A DNA stretch of 64,000 nt from Coriobacteriaceae bacterium (GCA_025992705.1 DAJPGJ010000001.1:1178001-1242000), one strand, 5' to 3'. Shown: positions 1-8,385, numbered from the stretch's first letter. Numbers and translations are program-made. Notes: generated by a model from the sequence alone, not told the origin.

Positions 1-675
1 ATGAAGGCGGGAGCGCGCCCTGTCTCGCTCTTCGTCGAGGATCGATGGTTCGAGCCCTCTCGTGACCTGCTCGACGCCATCGAGGTGATCGATCCCGCCA
101 CGCCCATCTTGCGTGTCACGCACGCGCAAATGCAGGAAATCACCGGCTATCAGGTCACGCGCGGACCGCTTGCCGTCTTCATGCGCCCCGAGCTGCCTGG
201 CCTCGACGAGCTCGTGCGTGATGCGTACCGCGTCGCGGTTCTCGAGGACATCACCAATTTCACGAACATCGGCGCGATATTTCGCAGCGCGGCAGCTCTC
301 GGTATGGACGCGGTTCTCATCACGCCAGGATGCCATGACCCGCTTTACAAGCGTGCGTCTCGTGTCTCCATGGGCACGGTGTTTCAGGTGCCGTGGGGGA
401 GGGTTGGAAGCGTCGAGGAGTTGCGGGCACGCGGCTTTACCGCAGCGGCACTCGCGCTCGAACCCAATGCGATTACGCTCGATGACCCTGTTCTCAAGCG
501 TATCGACAAGCTCGCCTTGGTACTGGGAAGCGAGGGCTACGGGCTAGACCGCGCCACAATTGACGCTTGCGACATGAGCGTCATCATTCCGATGGAGCAT
601 GAGGTCGATTCACTTAACGTCGCCGCTGCGAGCGCTGTCGCCTTTTGGGAGCTGCGCTACGGGAAGGGAAGGTAG
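1..675 (+). CDS. SpoU/TrmH-family RNA 2'-O-methyltransferase, 5' end missing
   Basis: Methylates a ribose 2'-OH in rRNA or tRNA using S-adenosylmethionine. The knotted (SPOUT) catalytic domain is visible: the motif-1 region NFTNIGAIFRSAAALG at about residues 85-100, then LVLGSEGYG near residue 175 and IPMEHEVDSLNVAAASAVAFWE near the C-terminus, the three SpoU signatures. Family members with an N-terminal substrate-binding domain are about 260-280 residues; here only 224 are present and the protein opens inside that domain, so the ATG at base 1 is probably internal and the true start lies left of the window. The stop is directly followed by the GTG of the U32 gene. The exact RNA target cannot be told from sequence. 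Confidence 0.85.
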   Translation: MKAGARPVSLFVEDRWFEPSRDLLDAIEVIDPATPILRVTHAQMQEITGYQVTRGPLAVFMRPELPGLDELVRDAYRVAVLEDITNFTNIGAIFRSAAALGMDAVLITPGCHDPLYKRASRVSMGTVFQVPWGRVGSVEELRARGFTAAALALEPNAITLDDPVLKRIDKLALVLGSEGYGLDRATIDACDMSVIIPMEHEVDSLNVAAASAVAFWELRYGKGR

Positions 676-677
676 CC

Positions 678-1877
678 GTGGAGCTTCTTGCACCAGCAGG
701 CGGACTCGAGCAACTGCAGTATGCGGTGCGCTTCGGCGCTGATGCCGTGTACCTGGCATGTGACCGCTTCGGTATGCGCCAGCGCGCGAGCAATTTCACA
801 CTCGAGGAGATTCCTGCGGCAATTGGCTATGCTCACGCTCATGACGTCAAGGTATACGTGACGCTCAATATCGTCATGCACGACGATGATGTCGAGGCGC
901 TTCCCACATATCTGACTGCTCTGCGCGACACGGGCGTCGACGCCTTCATCATCGGGGATCTTGGAGCAGCCCGTCTTGCCCGTGAAATCGCTCCGCAAGT
1001 TGCCTTGCACGTGAGTACGCAAGCGAGCGTCTCGAACGCTCTGGCAGCGCAAACCTGGTACGAGTTAGGTGCTAGGCGAATTGTCTGCGCCCGTGAGATG
1101 TCGCTCGCTGATATCGCGTCGATGCGCAAGCAGATTCCCGATGACCTGCAGCTCGAGGTCTTCGTGCACGGGGCAATGTGCATGGCCTATTCGGGCCGCT
1201 GCCTCATCAGCGATTACCTGACGGGCCGCAGTGCGCTTTCAGGGCATTGCACACAATCGTGCCGCTGGCACTACACACTCGAGGAGGAAAAGCGTCCCGG
1301 CGAGCATTATCCCATCGAGGAAGATGGGCACGGCACGTACATCATGAACGCCGAGGACCTCAACATGCTCGAGCATCTGGAGGAGCTTGAGGAAGCCGGA
1401 ATCGATTCGATCAAGATCGAAGGACGCAACAAGAAGGCGTTCTACGTCGCGACCGTCGTCAACGCGTACAGAAACGTGCTGGACGGCAAGCCCGTGGAGG
1501 ACTTTGCACGCGAGCTTGAGCTCGTCTCGCATCGGCCGTACTCGACGGGCTTTTATTTTGGGCCGGCGCATCAGGCGCAAGCGACTGACGAGCGCACGCA
1601 GCTCGTGGAATGGGCTGCAGAGGTGCTCACCTGCGACGAACGGGAGCCGGGTACATGGTCAGTCGAGGCACGCTGCCGCAATGGTTTTGACGAGACGACG
1701 CCGCTCGAGGCGCTCAGCCCCCACCAGCCCGTTCGCACAATCGCGATTTCAAACTTGCAACACGTCGAGGACGAGCCGCCCATCCCCGTCACACGTGCGA
1801 ACCGCGCGATGGAACGCTACCGTTTCGACTGCGACATCGAGCTCGCAGCCCATACCATCATCCGCATGCCAAAGTAA
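678..1877 (+). CDS. Peptidase U32 family protein (TrhP/YegQ-RlhA-like)
   Basis: Member of the U32 family; characterised relatives (TrhP, RlhA) are Fe-S proteins that act with prephenate-derived chemistry in tRNA or 23S rRNA hydroxylation, and proteolysis is doubtful. Visible: N-terminal ELLAPAGGLEQLQYAVRFGA, the U32 signature EVFVHGAMCMAYSGRCLIS near residue 160 and cysteines CTQSCRW shortly after, which in the family bind iron. The GTG at 678 is chosen because GGGAAGGGAAGG lies just upstream and the gene then begins 2 nt after the methyltransferase stop, so the pair is likely cotranscribed. About 399 residues, close to the TrhP class. Substrate is uncertain. Confidence 0.85.
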   Translation: MELLAPAGGLEQLQYAVRFGADAVYLACDRFGMRQRASNFTLEEIPAAIGYAHAHDVKVYVTLNIVMHDDDVEALPTYLTALRDTGVDAFIIGDLGAARLAREIAPQVALHVSTQASVSNALAAQTWYELGARRIVCAREMSLADIASMRKQIPDDLQLEVFVHGAMCMAYSGRCLISDYLTGRSALSGHCTQSCRWHYTLEEEKRPGEHYPIEEDGHGTYIMNAEDLNMLEHLEELEEAGIDSIKIEGRNKKAFYVATVVNAYRNVLDGKPVEDFARELELVSHRPYSTGFYFGPAHQAQATDERTQLVEWAAEVLTCDEREPGTWSVEARCRNGFDETTPLEALSPHQPVRTIAISNLQHVEDEPPIPVTRANRAMERYRFDCDIELAAHTIIRMPK

Positions 1878-1882
1878 TCGTG

Positions 1883-2045
1883 GCGCTGACGTCCGGTTGC
1901 TGGCTTGCTCTCGTACCCGACTCGCATACGGCACGAGGCCGCTGCGGAACTCGCGTGCAAAGGTCGCACGCTCAAACAGTCCTCGCAAGGTCGCCTCGTG
2001 CCGTATGCGAGTCTACTCGAGATGCCAGCAACCGGACGTCAGCGC
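1883..2045. repeat. Long two-part inverted repeat between convergent genes
   Basis: Two perfect arm pairs are nested: 1883-1904 pairs with 2024-2045 (22 bp), and 1919-1939 pairs with 1993-2013 (21 bp), separated by unpaired strips of 14 and 10 nt. The central 53 nt hold a further small hairpin, GCGTGC/GCACGC. The element begins 5 nt after the U32 stop, between convergent genes, so it can act as a transcription block for either strand, but there is no T-run and it is far longer than a usual terminator. No open reading frame of credible coding character lies in it. Confidence 0.8.
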
Positions 2046-2062
2046 AAATATTCATGCTCAGT

Positions 2063-2089
2063 GTGTCACGGGGTCTGACCCCATGACAC
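2063..2089. repeat. REP-like palindrome with GGGGTC-T-GACCCC core
   Basis: A 27-nt palindrome: GTGTCA, C, GGGGTC, T, GACCCC, A, TGACAC, broken only by one C/A mismatch and the central T. Short GGGGTC/GACCCC palindromes of this shape resemble REP elements that are mobilised by REP-associated tyrosine transposases in other bacteria (established for the element class, from memory for this core). No such transposase is in the window. Confidence 0.6.
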
Positions 2090-2096
2090 GTTTGGT

Positions 2097-2158
2097 GTTG
2101 GACGGGGCGCGCGATCGGAGCGAATGGGTTTCTGAGCTCCGACGCGCACCCCGCCCAA
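2097..2158 (-). terminator. GC-rich hairpin downstream of the trigger factor gene
   Basis: Imperfect stem starting TTGG-(A)C-GGGG-CGCGCG-AT-CGGAGC on one side and GCTCCG-A-CGCGC-A-CCCC-GCCCAA on the other, with a loop of about 14 nt. It ends 5 nt from the stop of the trigger factor gene. No T-run follows, so it may stop transcription weakly or protect the 3' end. Together with the two repeats to its left it fills most of the convergent gap. Confidence 0.5.
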
Positions 2159-2163
2159 CGTCT

Positions 2164-3456
2164 CTAGGAGTCAAGCGTCGTGATGATGGCGTTATCCACG
2201 AGGTAGCGGCTTGCTGCATAGCGTGCGGCGACCTCGCGCAGCGCGAAGCCGCGGCCACTCGACTCCATCTCCTGACGCACGAGAGCCGGATTCATGGGGT
2301 TGAGCTCCGTGCAGGCGCCCATGATGTCGTCTTCGGTCACGACAAGTCCCTCATGCTCGAAGAGCGCATCGAGGGCGTAGTCGCAGCGCAGGGTCTGGCG
2401 CGCCTGCATCATGATGCCGACCTTGTAGTTCTGCTCGCCACCTTGCTCCTCGATAAAATCCGCCATCGTGATGCCCTGCTGCGAGAGCTGGTTGCGCAGC
2501 GTTGCCTCGATGGAGGTCGCCGTCGAGTCAAATGCGGCATCGGGAATCTCGCCCTCCAGGCGCTTGGCGAGCTCGGTCTGCGCAATCGTGATGATTTGCA
2601 TGTCGTAATCGTGGAGCGCCTGGGTCTCGTAGGAGAGACGAATTTCCTCGCGCAGCTTGTCGATGGAATCGTAGGTGGGCATGACGCGCTTGACCCATTC
2701 GTCGGTGAGCTCGGGGAGGACCTCTTCCTTCATCTCCTTGATGGTGACCGTGCATTCATAGGTGCGCATGGTGCGCAGACCATCGGAGTCGTAACCCTCG
2801 CCTTCGAAGGAAAAGCTCTTGGTTTCGCCTACATCCATGCCAAGGAGCTGCTCGTCGAAGCTCTCGGGCATGAATCCGCGTCCCATCGAGTAGACACGGC
2901 TGTCGGTGCTGATACCGCTGAGACGCTCTCCGTCGAGATAGACGTCGATGGCGATGAGGAAGCTGTCATCGGGACCGACGGGATGGGGGTCTGCGGTCAC
3001 GAAGTCGGAATACATGTTCATGTTTGCGCGTATTTCGGCATCCACATCGACCTCGGCGGGCTTGAATGCCGGCACCGTGATCTCGACGGGGTCGTATGAG
3101 CTCAGCGTGAAGTGCGGCTTGGGTTCGACATCGATTTGGAAGCTGAACGCATGGTCACGCATGAAGCCAGGGGAAGGCTGAATCTTGGGCTGGGCGAGTG
3201 GCGTAATGCCACGCTGATCGAGCGCATAAGGCACGAGCATGTTGATGGCCTGGGATTGCAAGACGGAGTCAGCGTCGTTGATCTTGAGGTGTTCGGCAAG
3301 GGCTTCGGTGACGGACTTGGTCGGATCGGGTCTAAGGCCGAACCTGCTCGCAATTGCCCCCTGCGCGCGGTCAAGCGCGGCATTGACCTCTTGGGGAGTT
3401 GCCGTGATGCTCAGTCGAATCATGCCGTTTTCGAGCTGCTTTTCCTTGACCTTCAT
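2164..3456 (-). CDS. tig: Divergent trigger factor-type chaperone/peptidyl-prolyl isomerase
   Basis: Ribosome-associated or cytosolic folding helper with the trigger factor architecture: N-terminal domain (about 1-115), an FKBP-like middle domain (about 150-240, with PDDSFLIAIDVYLDGERL and a GMDVGE turn) and a helical C-terminal arm to residue 430, the usual family length. The canonical ribosome-docking signature GFRxGKxP is not recognisable; the corresponding stretch reads SRFGLRPDPTKSV, so docking at the exit tunnel is uncertain. Start ATG at 3456 has an AGGAAGG-like site upstream. It follows the antiporter gene by 12 nt, suggesting cotranscription. It could be a second, specialised trigger factor paralogue. 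Confidence 0.8.
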   Translation of the reverse strand: MKVKEKQLENGMIRLSITATPQEVNAALDRAQGAIASRFGLRPDPTKSVTEALAEHLKINDADSVLQSQAINMLVPYALDQRGITPLAQPKIQPSPGFMRDHAFSFQIDVEPKPHFTLSSYDPVEITVPAFKPAEVDVDAEIRANMNMYSDFVTADPHPVGPDDSFLIAIDVYLDGERLSGISTDSRVYSMGRGFMPESFDEQLLGMDVGETKSFSFEGEGYDSDGLRTMRTYECTVTIKEMKEEVLPELTDEWVKRVMPTYDSIDKLREEIRLSYETQALHDYDMQIITIAQTELAKRLEGEIPDAAFDSTATSIEATLRNQLSQQGITMADFIEEQGGEQNYKVGIMMQARQTLRCDYALDALFEHEGLVVTEDDIMGACTELNPMNPALVRQEMESSGRGFALREVAARYAASRYLVDNAIITTLDS

Positions 3457-3468
3457 GCTGCGTCCTTC

Positions 3469-5589
3469 CTAGTCCGAAAGCCCCATCTGGAGCAGATATA
3501 TCTCTTCGCGCATCTCGCGGGCGATCGCCTGGGTTATCTTACCCGACTCGTACATCTCCTGGATTTCGTCGAGCTCGAGACGCAGGCCTTCCGCCTGTAC
3601 ATCGGCAAAGCCCGGCAGGTCGCTCTCGTCAGTTTCGCTTGCCTCGAGGCGCAAGCTCCCCGTATCGGTGCGGATGATGCTGTGCTGACCGGCACCTTCC
3701 GGTACGTCCGTGATGATTCCCTGGGCGCTGTCGAGTGCGCGAAGCTGAGAGCGCAGTGCGGAAAGCAGGGATTTGTGCTCGCTGAGTAGCGCGAGTGCCG
3801 CCTGCACGCGGCCCTCGTCGGGCTCATGGCTCACCACTTCGAGGTAATCGACGGCGACACGTTCGACGTCGATCTTGAACTCGAGCCGCTTACGTGTCTC
3901 GTTCGTGCTCGCGACCTGGTTCTGGATCTTTCCCATCGTAGACGTCGATCCTGCGAGGGGCTGGGCTTGACGGCGAGCTGTGAGCAGGGTCTTCTTGCGC
4001 GTAAGCAACTTGAGCATGCGGTCGATGCGTTTGAGGTACCTGGTGCCAAGGCGCTTGTCGACATCGTCATGTGCAATGGCGTCTTTGATGAAGTCGCGCT
4101 GGTGCAGGAGCACTTCCTGACGCAGGTACCGTAATTGACGTGACGAGACCGAGCGACGCCGCGCGGCGGTGAGTCTGCGATAGTACATGCGCATGACCCT
4201 GCCCGTTGCCTGCTTGTTCTCTGGAGTTTGCTGACGCTTGAGACCCGAAATGACGTTCTCGATCATCTCGATCTCATATTCGGGGTCGATCTCGTCGGAC
4301 TCTTCCTCGTCTGATTTAGGAGCGATGAGGGGAACGACGAAGTTCGCGAGCAAGAGCGTGACGACGATGACGCCGCAGACAAGGAAGAGCAGAAGGTCGC
4401 GTTGGGGGAAGACGGCACCCGAGGCAACCGTGAACGGAATGGTCGAGGCAATGGAAAGCGAGACCGCTCCCTTGGGTCCGCACAAGGTGGTGACCAGGGC
4501 CTTTCGGACGGCGGAGCGCCCGAGTTTCATGCGATTTCCAGCTTCGGGATGATTCGAGAGCAGGTCGCAGCAGAGAATCCAGATGAAGCGGACACCGACA
4601 ATGACGGCGGTAAGTATGAACACGAGACCGAAAATCCACACGAGGTCAGCAGAGTTCTCCTTGAGTGCCGGGGCAAGCGTCGAGGAGAGCACGATGCCGA
4701 GATTGGTGAAGATGACGCCATTGAGGACGAAGGAGAAGAGGCTCCAGACGTTCTGGGATGCGATGGAGAGGCGCGTCGAGAAGGTCGAGAAGGAACGCGA
4801 ACGCGGCGTGAGGAGCTGCGAGGCGTAGGAGAGGAAGAGGCCGGCCGCGACGACCGCAAGGATGCCGCTGACATGCGCCTGCGTCGCGACGAGATAGATG
4901 AAGAAGGGAAGGAAGAGCTCGAAGCACACATGGACGGTCGCACTCTCCACACCCGCACGCCTCAAGCGGCGCATGATGATGAAGGCGACCACCGCGATCG
5001 CGAGACCGAGTGCGATGCCGCCGAAGAACTCGACAACGAAGGCCCAACCGGCATCTGCAATCGAAAAGTAACCGGTCACCGCCGCGGCAATCGCAAACTG
5101 GAACGAGACGATGCCGGAAGCATCATTGAGCAGCGCCTCGCCCAGGAGGGAGGCCTTCTGACGCGTCCCGAGCTTGATGGTCTTGCCGAGCGACGCAACG
5201 GCGACGGCATCGGTGGGGCCAAGCGCCGCACCTAAGGCGAATGCAGCTGCAAGCGAGATGGACGGGACGAGCCAGTGCAGCACGAAGCCAACGACGAGAA
5301 CCGAGACGACGACCAGCCCGATGGCAAGCGAAAGAACGGTATTACGATTTTCCCAGAGTATGCGGTTGCTGATGTTGCGCGACTCATCGAAGAGCAGCGG
5401 CGCGATGAACATGACGAGGAACAGCTCGGAATTGATCGTGACGTCTATGGGCAACTCGACGAAGAAGTAGATGGCGACACCGACGGCCATCTGGACGAGG
5501 GGGAGCGACACGCCACGCAGAAACTGGTCAAGAACGGAGGAGACGAGAACGGCACCAATGTAGAGCAGGGCTATGACCAGATATTCCAT
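3469..5589 (-). CDS. Na+/H+ antiporter, CPA1 family, with long cytoplasmic tail
   Basis: Membrane sodium/proton exchanger. About 12 hydrophobic segments fill residues 1-420; the ion-binding region shows GPTDAVAVASLG near residue 123 and GEALLNDASGI near 150, the CPA1 counterpart of the acidic ND motif. The last roughly 280 residues are charged, helical and rich in Arg/Lys/Glu, a regulatory tail as in NhaP/NHE-type proteins. I choose the ATG at 5589 (MEYLVIALLYIG), where the first membrane helix begins, over an upstream in-frame ATG at 5655. It precedes the trigger factor gene in the same transcript and is divergent from uppP. Ion preference (Na+, K+ or Li+) is not readable. Confidence 0.87.
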   Translation of the reverse strand: MEYLVIALLYIGAVLVSSVLDQFLRGVSLPLVQMAVGVAIYFFVELPIDVTINSELFLVMFIAPLLFDESRNISNRILWENRNTVLSLAIGLVVVSVLVVGFVLHWLVPSISLAAAFALGAALGPTDAVAVASLGKTIKLGTRQKASLLGEALLNDASGIVSFQFAIAAAVTGYFSIADAGWAFVVEFFGGIALGLAIAVVAFIIMRRLRRAGVESATVHVCFELFLPFFIYLVATQAHVSGILAVVAAGLFLSYASQLLTPRSRSFSTFSTRLSIASQNVWSLFSFVLNGVIFTNLGIVLSSTLAPALKENSADLVWIFGLVFILTAVIVGVRFIWILCCDLLSNHPEAGNRMKLGRSAVRKALVTTLCGPKGAVSLSIASTIPFTVASGAVFPQRDLLLFLVCGVIVVTLLLANFVVPLIAPKSDEEESDEIDPEYEIEMIENVISGLKRQQTPENKQATGRVMRMYYRRLTAARRRSVSSRQLRYLRQEVLLHQRDFIKDAIAHDDVDKRLGTRYLKRIDRMLKLLTRKKTLLTARRQAQPLAGSTSTMGKIQNQVASTNETRKRLEFKIDVERVAVDYLEVVSHEPDEGRVQAALALLSEHKSLLSALRSQLRALDSAQGIITDVPEGAGQHSIIRTDTGSLRLEASETDESDLPGFADVQAEGLRLELDEIQEMYESGKITQAIAREMREEIYLLQMGLSD

Positions 5590-5714
5590 GGGGCCTTTCG
5601 AGTCCTTTCGCGATGACGCCTCTTTACACCTTAAGATATTGGTAAGGTACCTCATATCGCGTCGTCATGTGCGCACAGATATGAAAAAGCGGGCATATTC
5701 CCGTCAAAGCGTCC

Positions 5715-5744
5715 TTGTACTACAATTACGCATTCACATATAAG
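5715..5744 (+). promoter_or_regulatory. Candidate sigma-70 type promoter for uppP
   Basis: TTGTAC at 5715-5720 and TATAAG at 5739-5744, spaced by 18 bp, end 22 nt before the uppP ATG in the AT-richer gap between two divergent genes. Match is moderate; the call rests on sequence only. Confidence 0.4.
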
Positions 5745-5766
5745 AACACGATCGAGGATTCAACAG

Positions 5767-6666
5767 ATGTTCATAGAGGCAATTAAGGCGTTTATCATCG
5801 GCCTTGTCGAAGGGCTAACCGAGTGGCTTCCGATTTCATCGACGGGCCACATGATTCTCGTCGACGAGTTTATAAGGCTCGACGTCTCGTCCACGTTCCT
5901 CGAGCTGTTTCTGGTCGTCATCCAAATCGGCGCCATCATGGCCGTCATCATCCTGTACTTCACCAAACTCAATCCCTTCTCGCGCAAGAAGACTCCCGTC
6001 CAGCGCAAGGAGACCTGGCGTTTGTGGGGGATGGTCGTCATCGGCTGCATACCGGCAGCAATCGTCGGCCTGCTCTTCGATGACTGGGTAACCGAGCATC
6101 TCCATAACGCCTGGGTCGTTGCCGCGATGCTCATCCTCTACGGTATCGTCTTCATTGTCCTGGAGCGTCGTAACCGTCACCGCTACGTGCAGTTCGTTCA
6201 CGACAGCGGGCAACTCGACGACAAGCCGAGCCCCGACGAGATGTTCCCGATCAAGACCGTTGACGAGATCGGACCGGCAGCCGCCATCAAAATCGGCCTC
6301 TTTCAGTGCCTTGCCATCATCCCGGGTACGAGCCGCAGCGGTGCGACCATCATCGGCGGTATGCTCACGGGATGCTCGCGTACGGCCTCTGCCGAGTTCA
6401 CCTTCTTCCTTGCCATTCCCATCATGTTTGGCTGGGGCATCGTCAAGGCTTTCAAGGCGTTCTTCACGGCCGGTCTTGTCATGACCGCGACCGAGGTCGT
6501 GGTGCTTGTGGTCGGCATCGTCACCGCCTTCGTCGTCTCCGTGCTCTCGATCAAGTTCCTCATGGGCTACATTAAGAACAACGACTTCACGGCCTTTGGC
6601 GTGTATCGCATCATCATCGGCATCGTTGTCCTGGGTTACTTCGGCATCAAGCTGCTGATCGGCTAA
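5767..6666 (+). CDS. uppP: Undecaprenyl-diphosphatase UppP (BacA family)
   Basis: Membrane phosphatase that recycles the lipid carrier undecaprenyl diphosphate to the monophosphate for peptidoglycan synthesis; overexpression of the family gives bacitracin tolerance. Both catalytic signatures are intact: EGLTEWLPISSTGH at residues 15-28 and PGTSRSGAT near 180. 299 residues with about eight membrane segments; a hydrophilic insert with many charged residues occupies about 125-165. The ATG lies behind a plausible promoter and AGGA site. The next gene, 19 nt on, is a PAP2-like protein that may act in the same lipid cycle but seems catalytically impaired. Confidence 0.95.
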   Translation: MFIEAIKAFIIGLVEGLTEWLPISSTGHMILVDEFIRLDVSSTFLELFLVVIQIGAIMAVIILYFTKLNPFSRKKTPVQRKETWRLWGMVVIGCIPAAIVGLLFDDWVTEHLHNAWVVAAMLILYGIVFIVLERRNRHRYVQFVHDSGQLDDKPSPDEMFPIKTVDEIGPAAAIKIGLFQCLAIIPGTSRSGATIIGGMLTGCSRTASAEFTFFLAIPIMFGWGIVKAFKAFFTAGLVMTATEVVVLVVGIVTAFVVSVLSIKFLMGYIKNNDFTAFGVYRIIIGIVVLGYFGIKLLIG

Positions 6667-6685
6667 AGGGTAGGACAGGGTTACG

Positions 6686-7285
6686 ATGGAAGCTACCATA
6701 CTCCTTGCTCTTCAGTCGCTGCGCTTTCCCGTTCTCACGCAGCTTGCCGCGCTCATATCGGCGCTCGGTAACTACGGGTTCGTTTGGATCGTGCTCGGCA
6801 TCGTCTTCATCGTCTTCCTCGGAAGAAATGACGTCGGTGTCACCTTGCTCTTCACCGTCGTCTTCACGGGCATCATCGTCGGCTTCATCTTGCAGCCCAT
6901 CTTTGCGCACGTGCGCCCCTACGATGCCGGTATCGGCGTAAGCGCAGTCATGGGCGTGAGCCGTACGGGCTATTCGTTTCCAAGTTTCCACGCGGCGACG
7001 TCTTTTGCGGCGGCAACGGTCATTGCAATGCTTGCCGGGCGTCGCTGGGGAACCTGGGCATTTGTCGGAGCCGTCCTCATTGCATTATCTCGCATATACC
7101 TAGGTGTCGAATGGCCCCTCGACATCCTTGTCGGCGCTCTTGTCGGTGTTCTCGCTGGCGTTGTCTCAGCTTGGGTTTACAATCAGTTCCTGCACGACCT
7201 CATTCGAGATTACCCCGGTATGAATCGCGCCAAGGGGCGACGCAAGTCCGTCAGCGAAAGCCCTGCGGCTCGCCGCAAGAAATAG
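6686..7285 (+). CDS. PAP2-superfamily membrane protein lacking key catalytic residues
   Basis: Fold of the type-2 phosphatidic acid phosphatases, six membrane helices in 199 residues, with a basic tail (KGRRKS...RRKK). Motif 2 is present as FPSFHAAT. Motif 1 (K-x6-RP) reads QPIFAHVRP, with Gln in place of Lys, and motif 3 (SR-x5-H-x3-D) reads SRIYLGVEWPLD, with Glu (GAA codon) in place of the nucleophilic His. So the protein is PAP2-like by fold but probably not a conventional phosphatase; it may bind a polyprenyl or phospholipid, or use altered chemistry. It starts 19 nt after uppP, likely one transcript. Reading frame is clean, so this is not due to an indel. Confidence 0.85.
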   Translation: MEATILLALQSLRFPVLTQLAALISALGNYGFVWIVLGIVFIVFLGRNDVGVTLLFTVVFTGIIVGFILQPIFAHVRPYDAGIGVSAVMGVSRTGYSFPSFHAATSFAAATVIAMLAGRRWGTWAFVGAVLIALSRIYLGVEWPLDILVGALVGVLAGVVSAWVYNQFLHDLIRDYPGMNRAKGRRKSVSESPAARRKK

Positions 7286-7324
7286 CATCTCAATGATGAT
7301 TGTCCGGATCGGAAAGGAAGAAGC

Positions 7325-7603
7325 ATGACAGAAGACCAGAACGCAGAAATCGAGATCGGGAAGCATCGCGCCGTCATCGACTCGCTTGACGAGCAGATTG
7401 TCGCGCTTCTCAACAAGCGTGCGACCGAGTCGCTTGCCATCCGCATGCTCAAACCGCAGGCGCAGATGGGCCTCTATGACCCAAAGCGCGAAGAGGAGAT
7501 CTTCACTCGCCTCGAAGCGCTTAATGACGGTCCCATGTACAGCAATGACATTCGCGAGATCTATGCGACCATTCTCAGGGTGATGAAGGAGATTCGCGCA
7601 TGA
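7325..7603 (+). CDS. Chorismate mutase, AroQ type
   Basis: Converts chorismate to prephenate, the entry to phenylalanine and tyrosine. All-helical domain of 92 residues with the signature R-x2-ID-x-LD-x2-I-x2-LL-x2-R (RAVIDSLDEQIVALLNKR, about 16-33) and the second-helix YDPKREEEI (about 58-66) that holds active-site Arg/Lys and Glu residues. ATG at 7325 follows GGAAAGGAAG. It overlaps the DAHP synthase gene by ATGA, so the two are translationally coupled; the pairing allows prephenate flux and the first aromatic step to be balanced, and in some bacteria the two proteins form a complex. Confidence 0.92.
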   Translation: MTEDQNAEIEIGKHRAVIDSLDEQIVALLNKRATESLAIRMLKPQAQMGLYDPKREEEIFTRLEALNDGPMYSNDIREIYATILRVMKEIRA

Positions 7604-8385
7604 GCAAGACCTATGTTCCCAATCGCACATCTGATGAGGTCATCATCTTCGCCGGTCCCTGTTCCGTAGAGAGTGCGGAGCAATTCGATACGGTTGCTCG
7701 CGGCCTGAGCGAGCTGGGTCTTTCCTGGATTCGCGGCGGCGCTTTCAAGCCACGCACGAGCCCGTATTCCTTCCAGGGCCTCGGCATCGAAGGTGTCAAG
7801 ATCATGGAAGAGGCTGGCAAGACCTACGGCCTCAAGACCATCACCGAAGTCGTCGACACCACGCACGTCGTCGAAGTGCTCGAGCACGTCGATGGCATCC
7901 AGATCGGCACGCGCAACATGGCCAATTTCGAGCTTCTCAAGGTCATCGGCAAGGCAACCGAAGAATCGCATCAGCCCGTGCTCTTCAAGCGCGGTATGGC
8001 CGCCACCATCGACGAGTGGCTCTCCGCCGTCGAGTACATCACGCAATACGGCAATCCCAACGTCATGCTCTGCGAGCGTGGCATCCGCACCTTCGAGAAC
8101 GCGACGCGCTTCACACTCGATATCGCGGCCGTTCCCGTCGTGCACCAGCGTTCGATGTATCCCATTTGCGTCGACGTGAGCCACCCCGCCGGCCAGACGG
8201 CTCTCGTCGGCGATCTTGCCAAGGCCGCTATCGCAGCCGGCGCTGACGCGCTCATGATCGAAGTGCATCCCGATCCAAAGGTCGCGAAGTCCGATGCATC
8301 CCAGCAGCTCACGCTTCCGCAGTTTGCCGAGCTCCTGGACGAGCTCAAGCAGATTGCGGCTGCCGTTGGCAAGAAGGTCGTCTAG
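7600..8385 (+). CDS. aroF: 3-deoxy-7-phosphoheptulonate synthase (AroA-I beta/KDO8P-like)
   Basis: First committed shikimate-pathway enzyme: condenses phosphoenolpyruvate with erythrose 4-phosphate. 261 residues, TIM barrel of the short, KDO8P-synthase-like class without N-terminal regulatory domain. Family motifs: IIFAGPCSVES (about 14-24), GGAFKPRTSPYSFQG (about 47-61), QIGTRNMANFELL (about 105-117), LFKRGM near 130 and the metal-binding end DVSHPAGQ near 192. It overlaps the upstream chorismate mutase by 4 nt and the downstream helicase start by 1 nt. Feedback control, if any, would have to come through the chorismate mutase partner. Confidence 0.95.
   Translation: MSKTYVPNRTSDEVIIFAGPCSVESAEQFDTVARGLSELGLSWIRGGAFKPRTSPYSFQGLGIEGVKIMEEAGKTYGLKTITEVVDTTHVVEVLEHVDGIQIGTRNMANFELLKVIGKATEESHQPVLFKRGMAATIDEWLSAVEYITQYGNPNVMLCERGIRTFENATRFTLDIAAVPVVHQRSMYPICVDVSHPAGQTALVGDLAKAAIAAGADALMIEVHPDPKVAKSDASQQLTLPQFAELLDELKQIAAAVGKKVV

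Noticed and set aside
1387..3099. 570-residue plus-strand frame across the convergent gap
   Set aside because: It covers the out-of-frame U32 end, palindromes and the antisense of trigger factor; no domain is recognisable.
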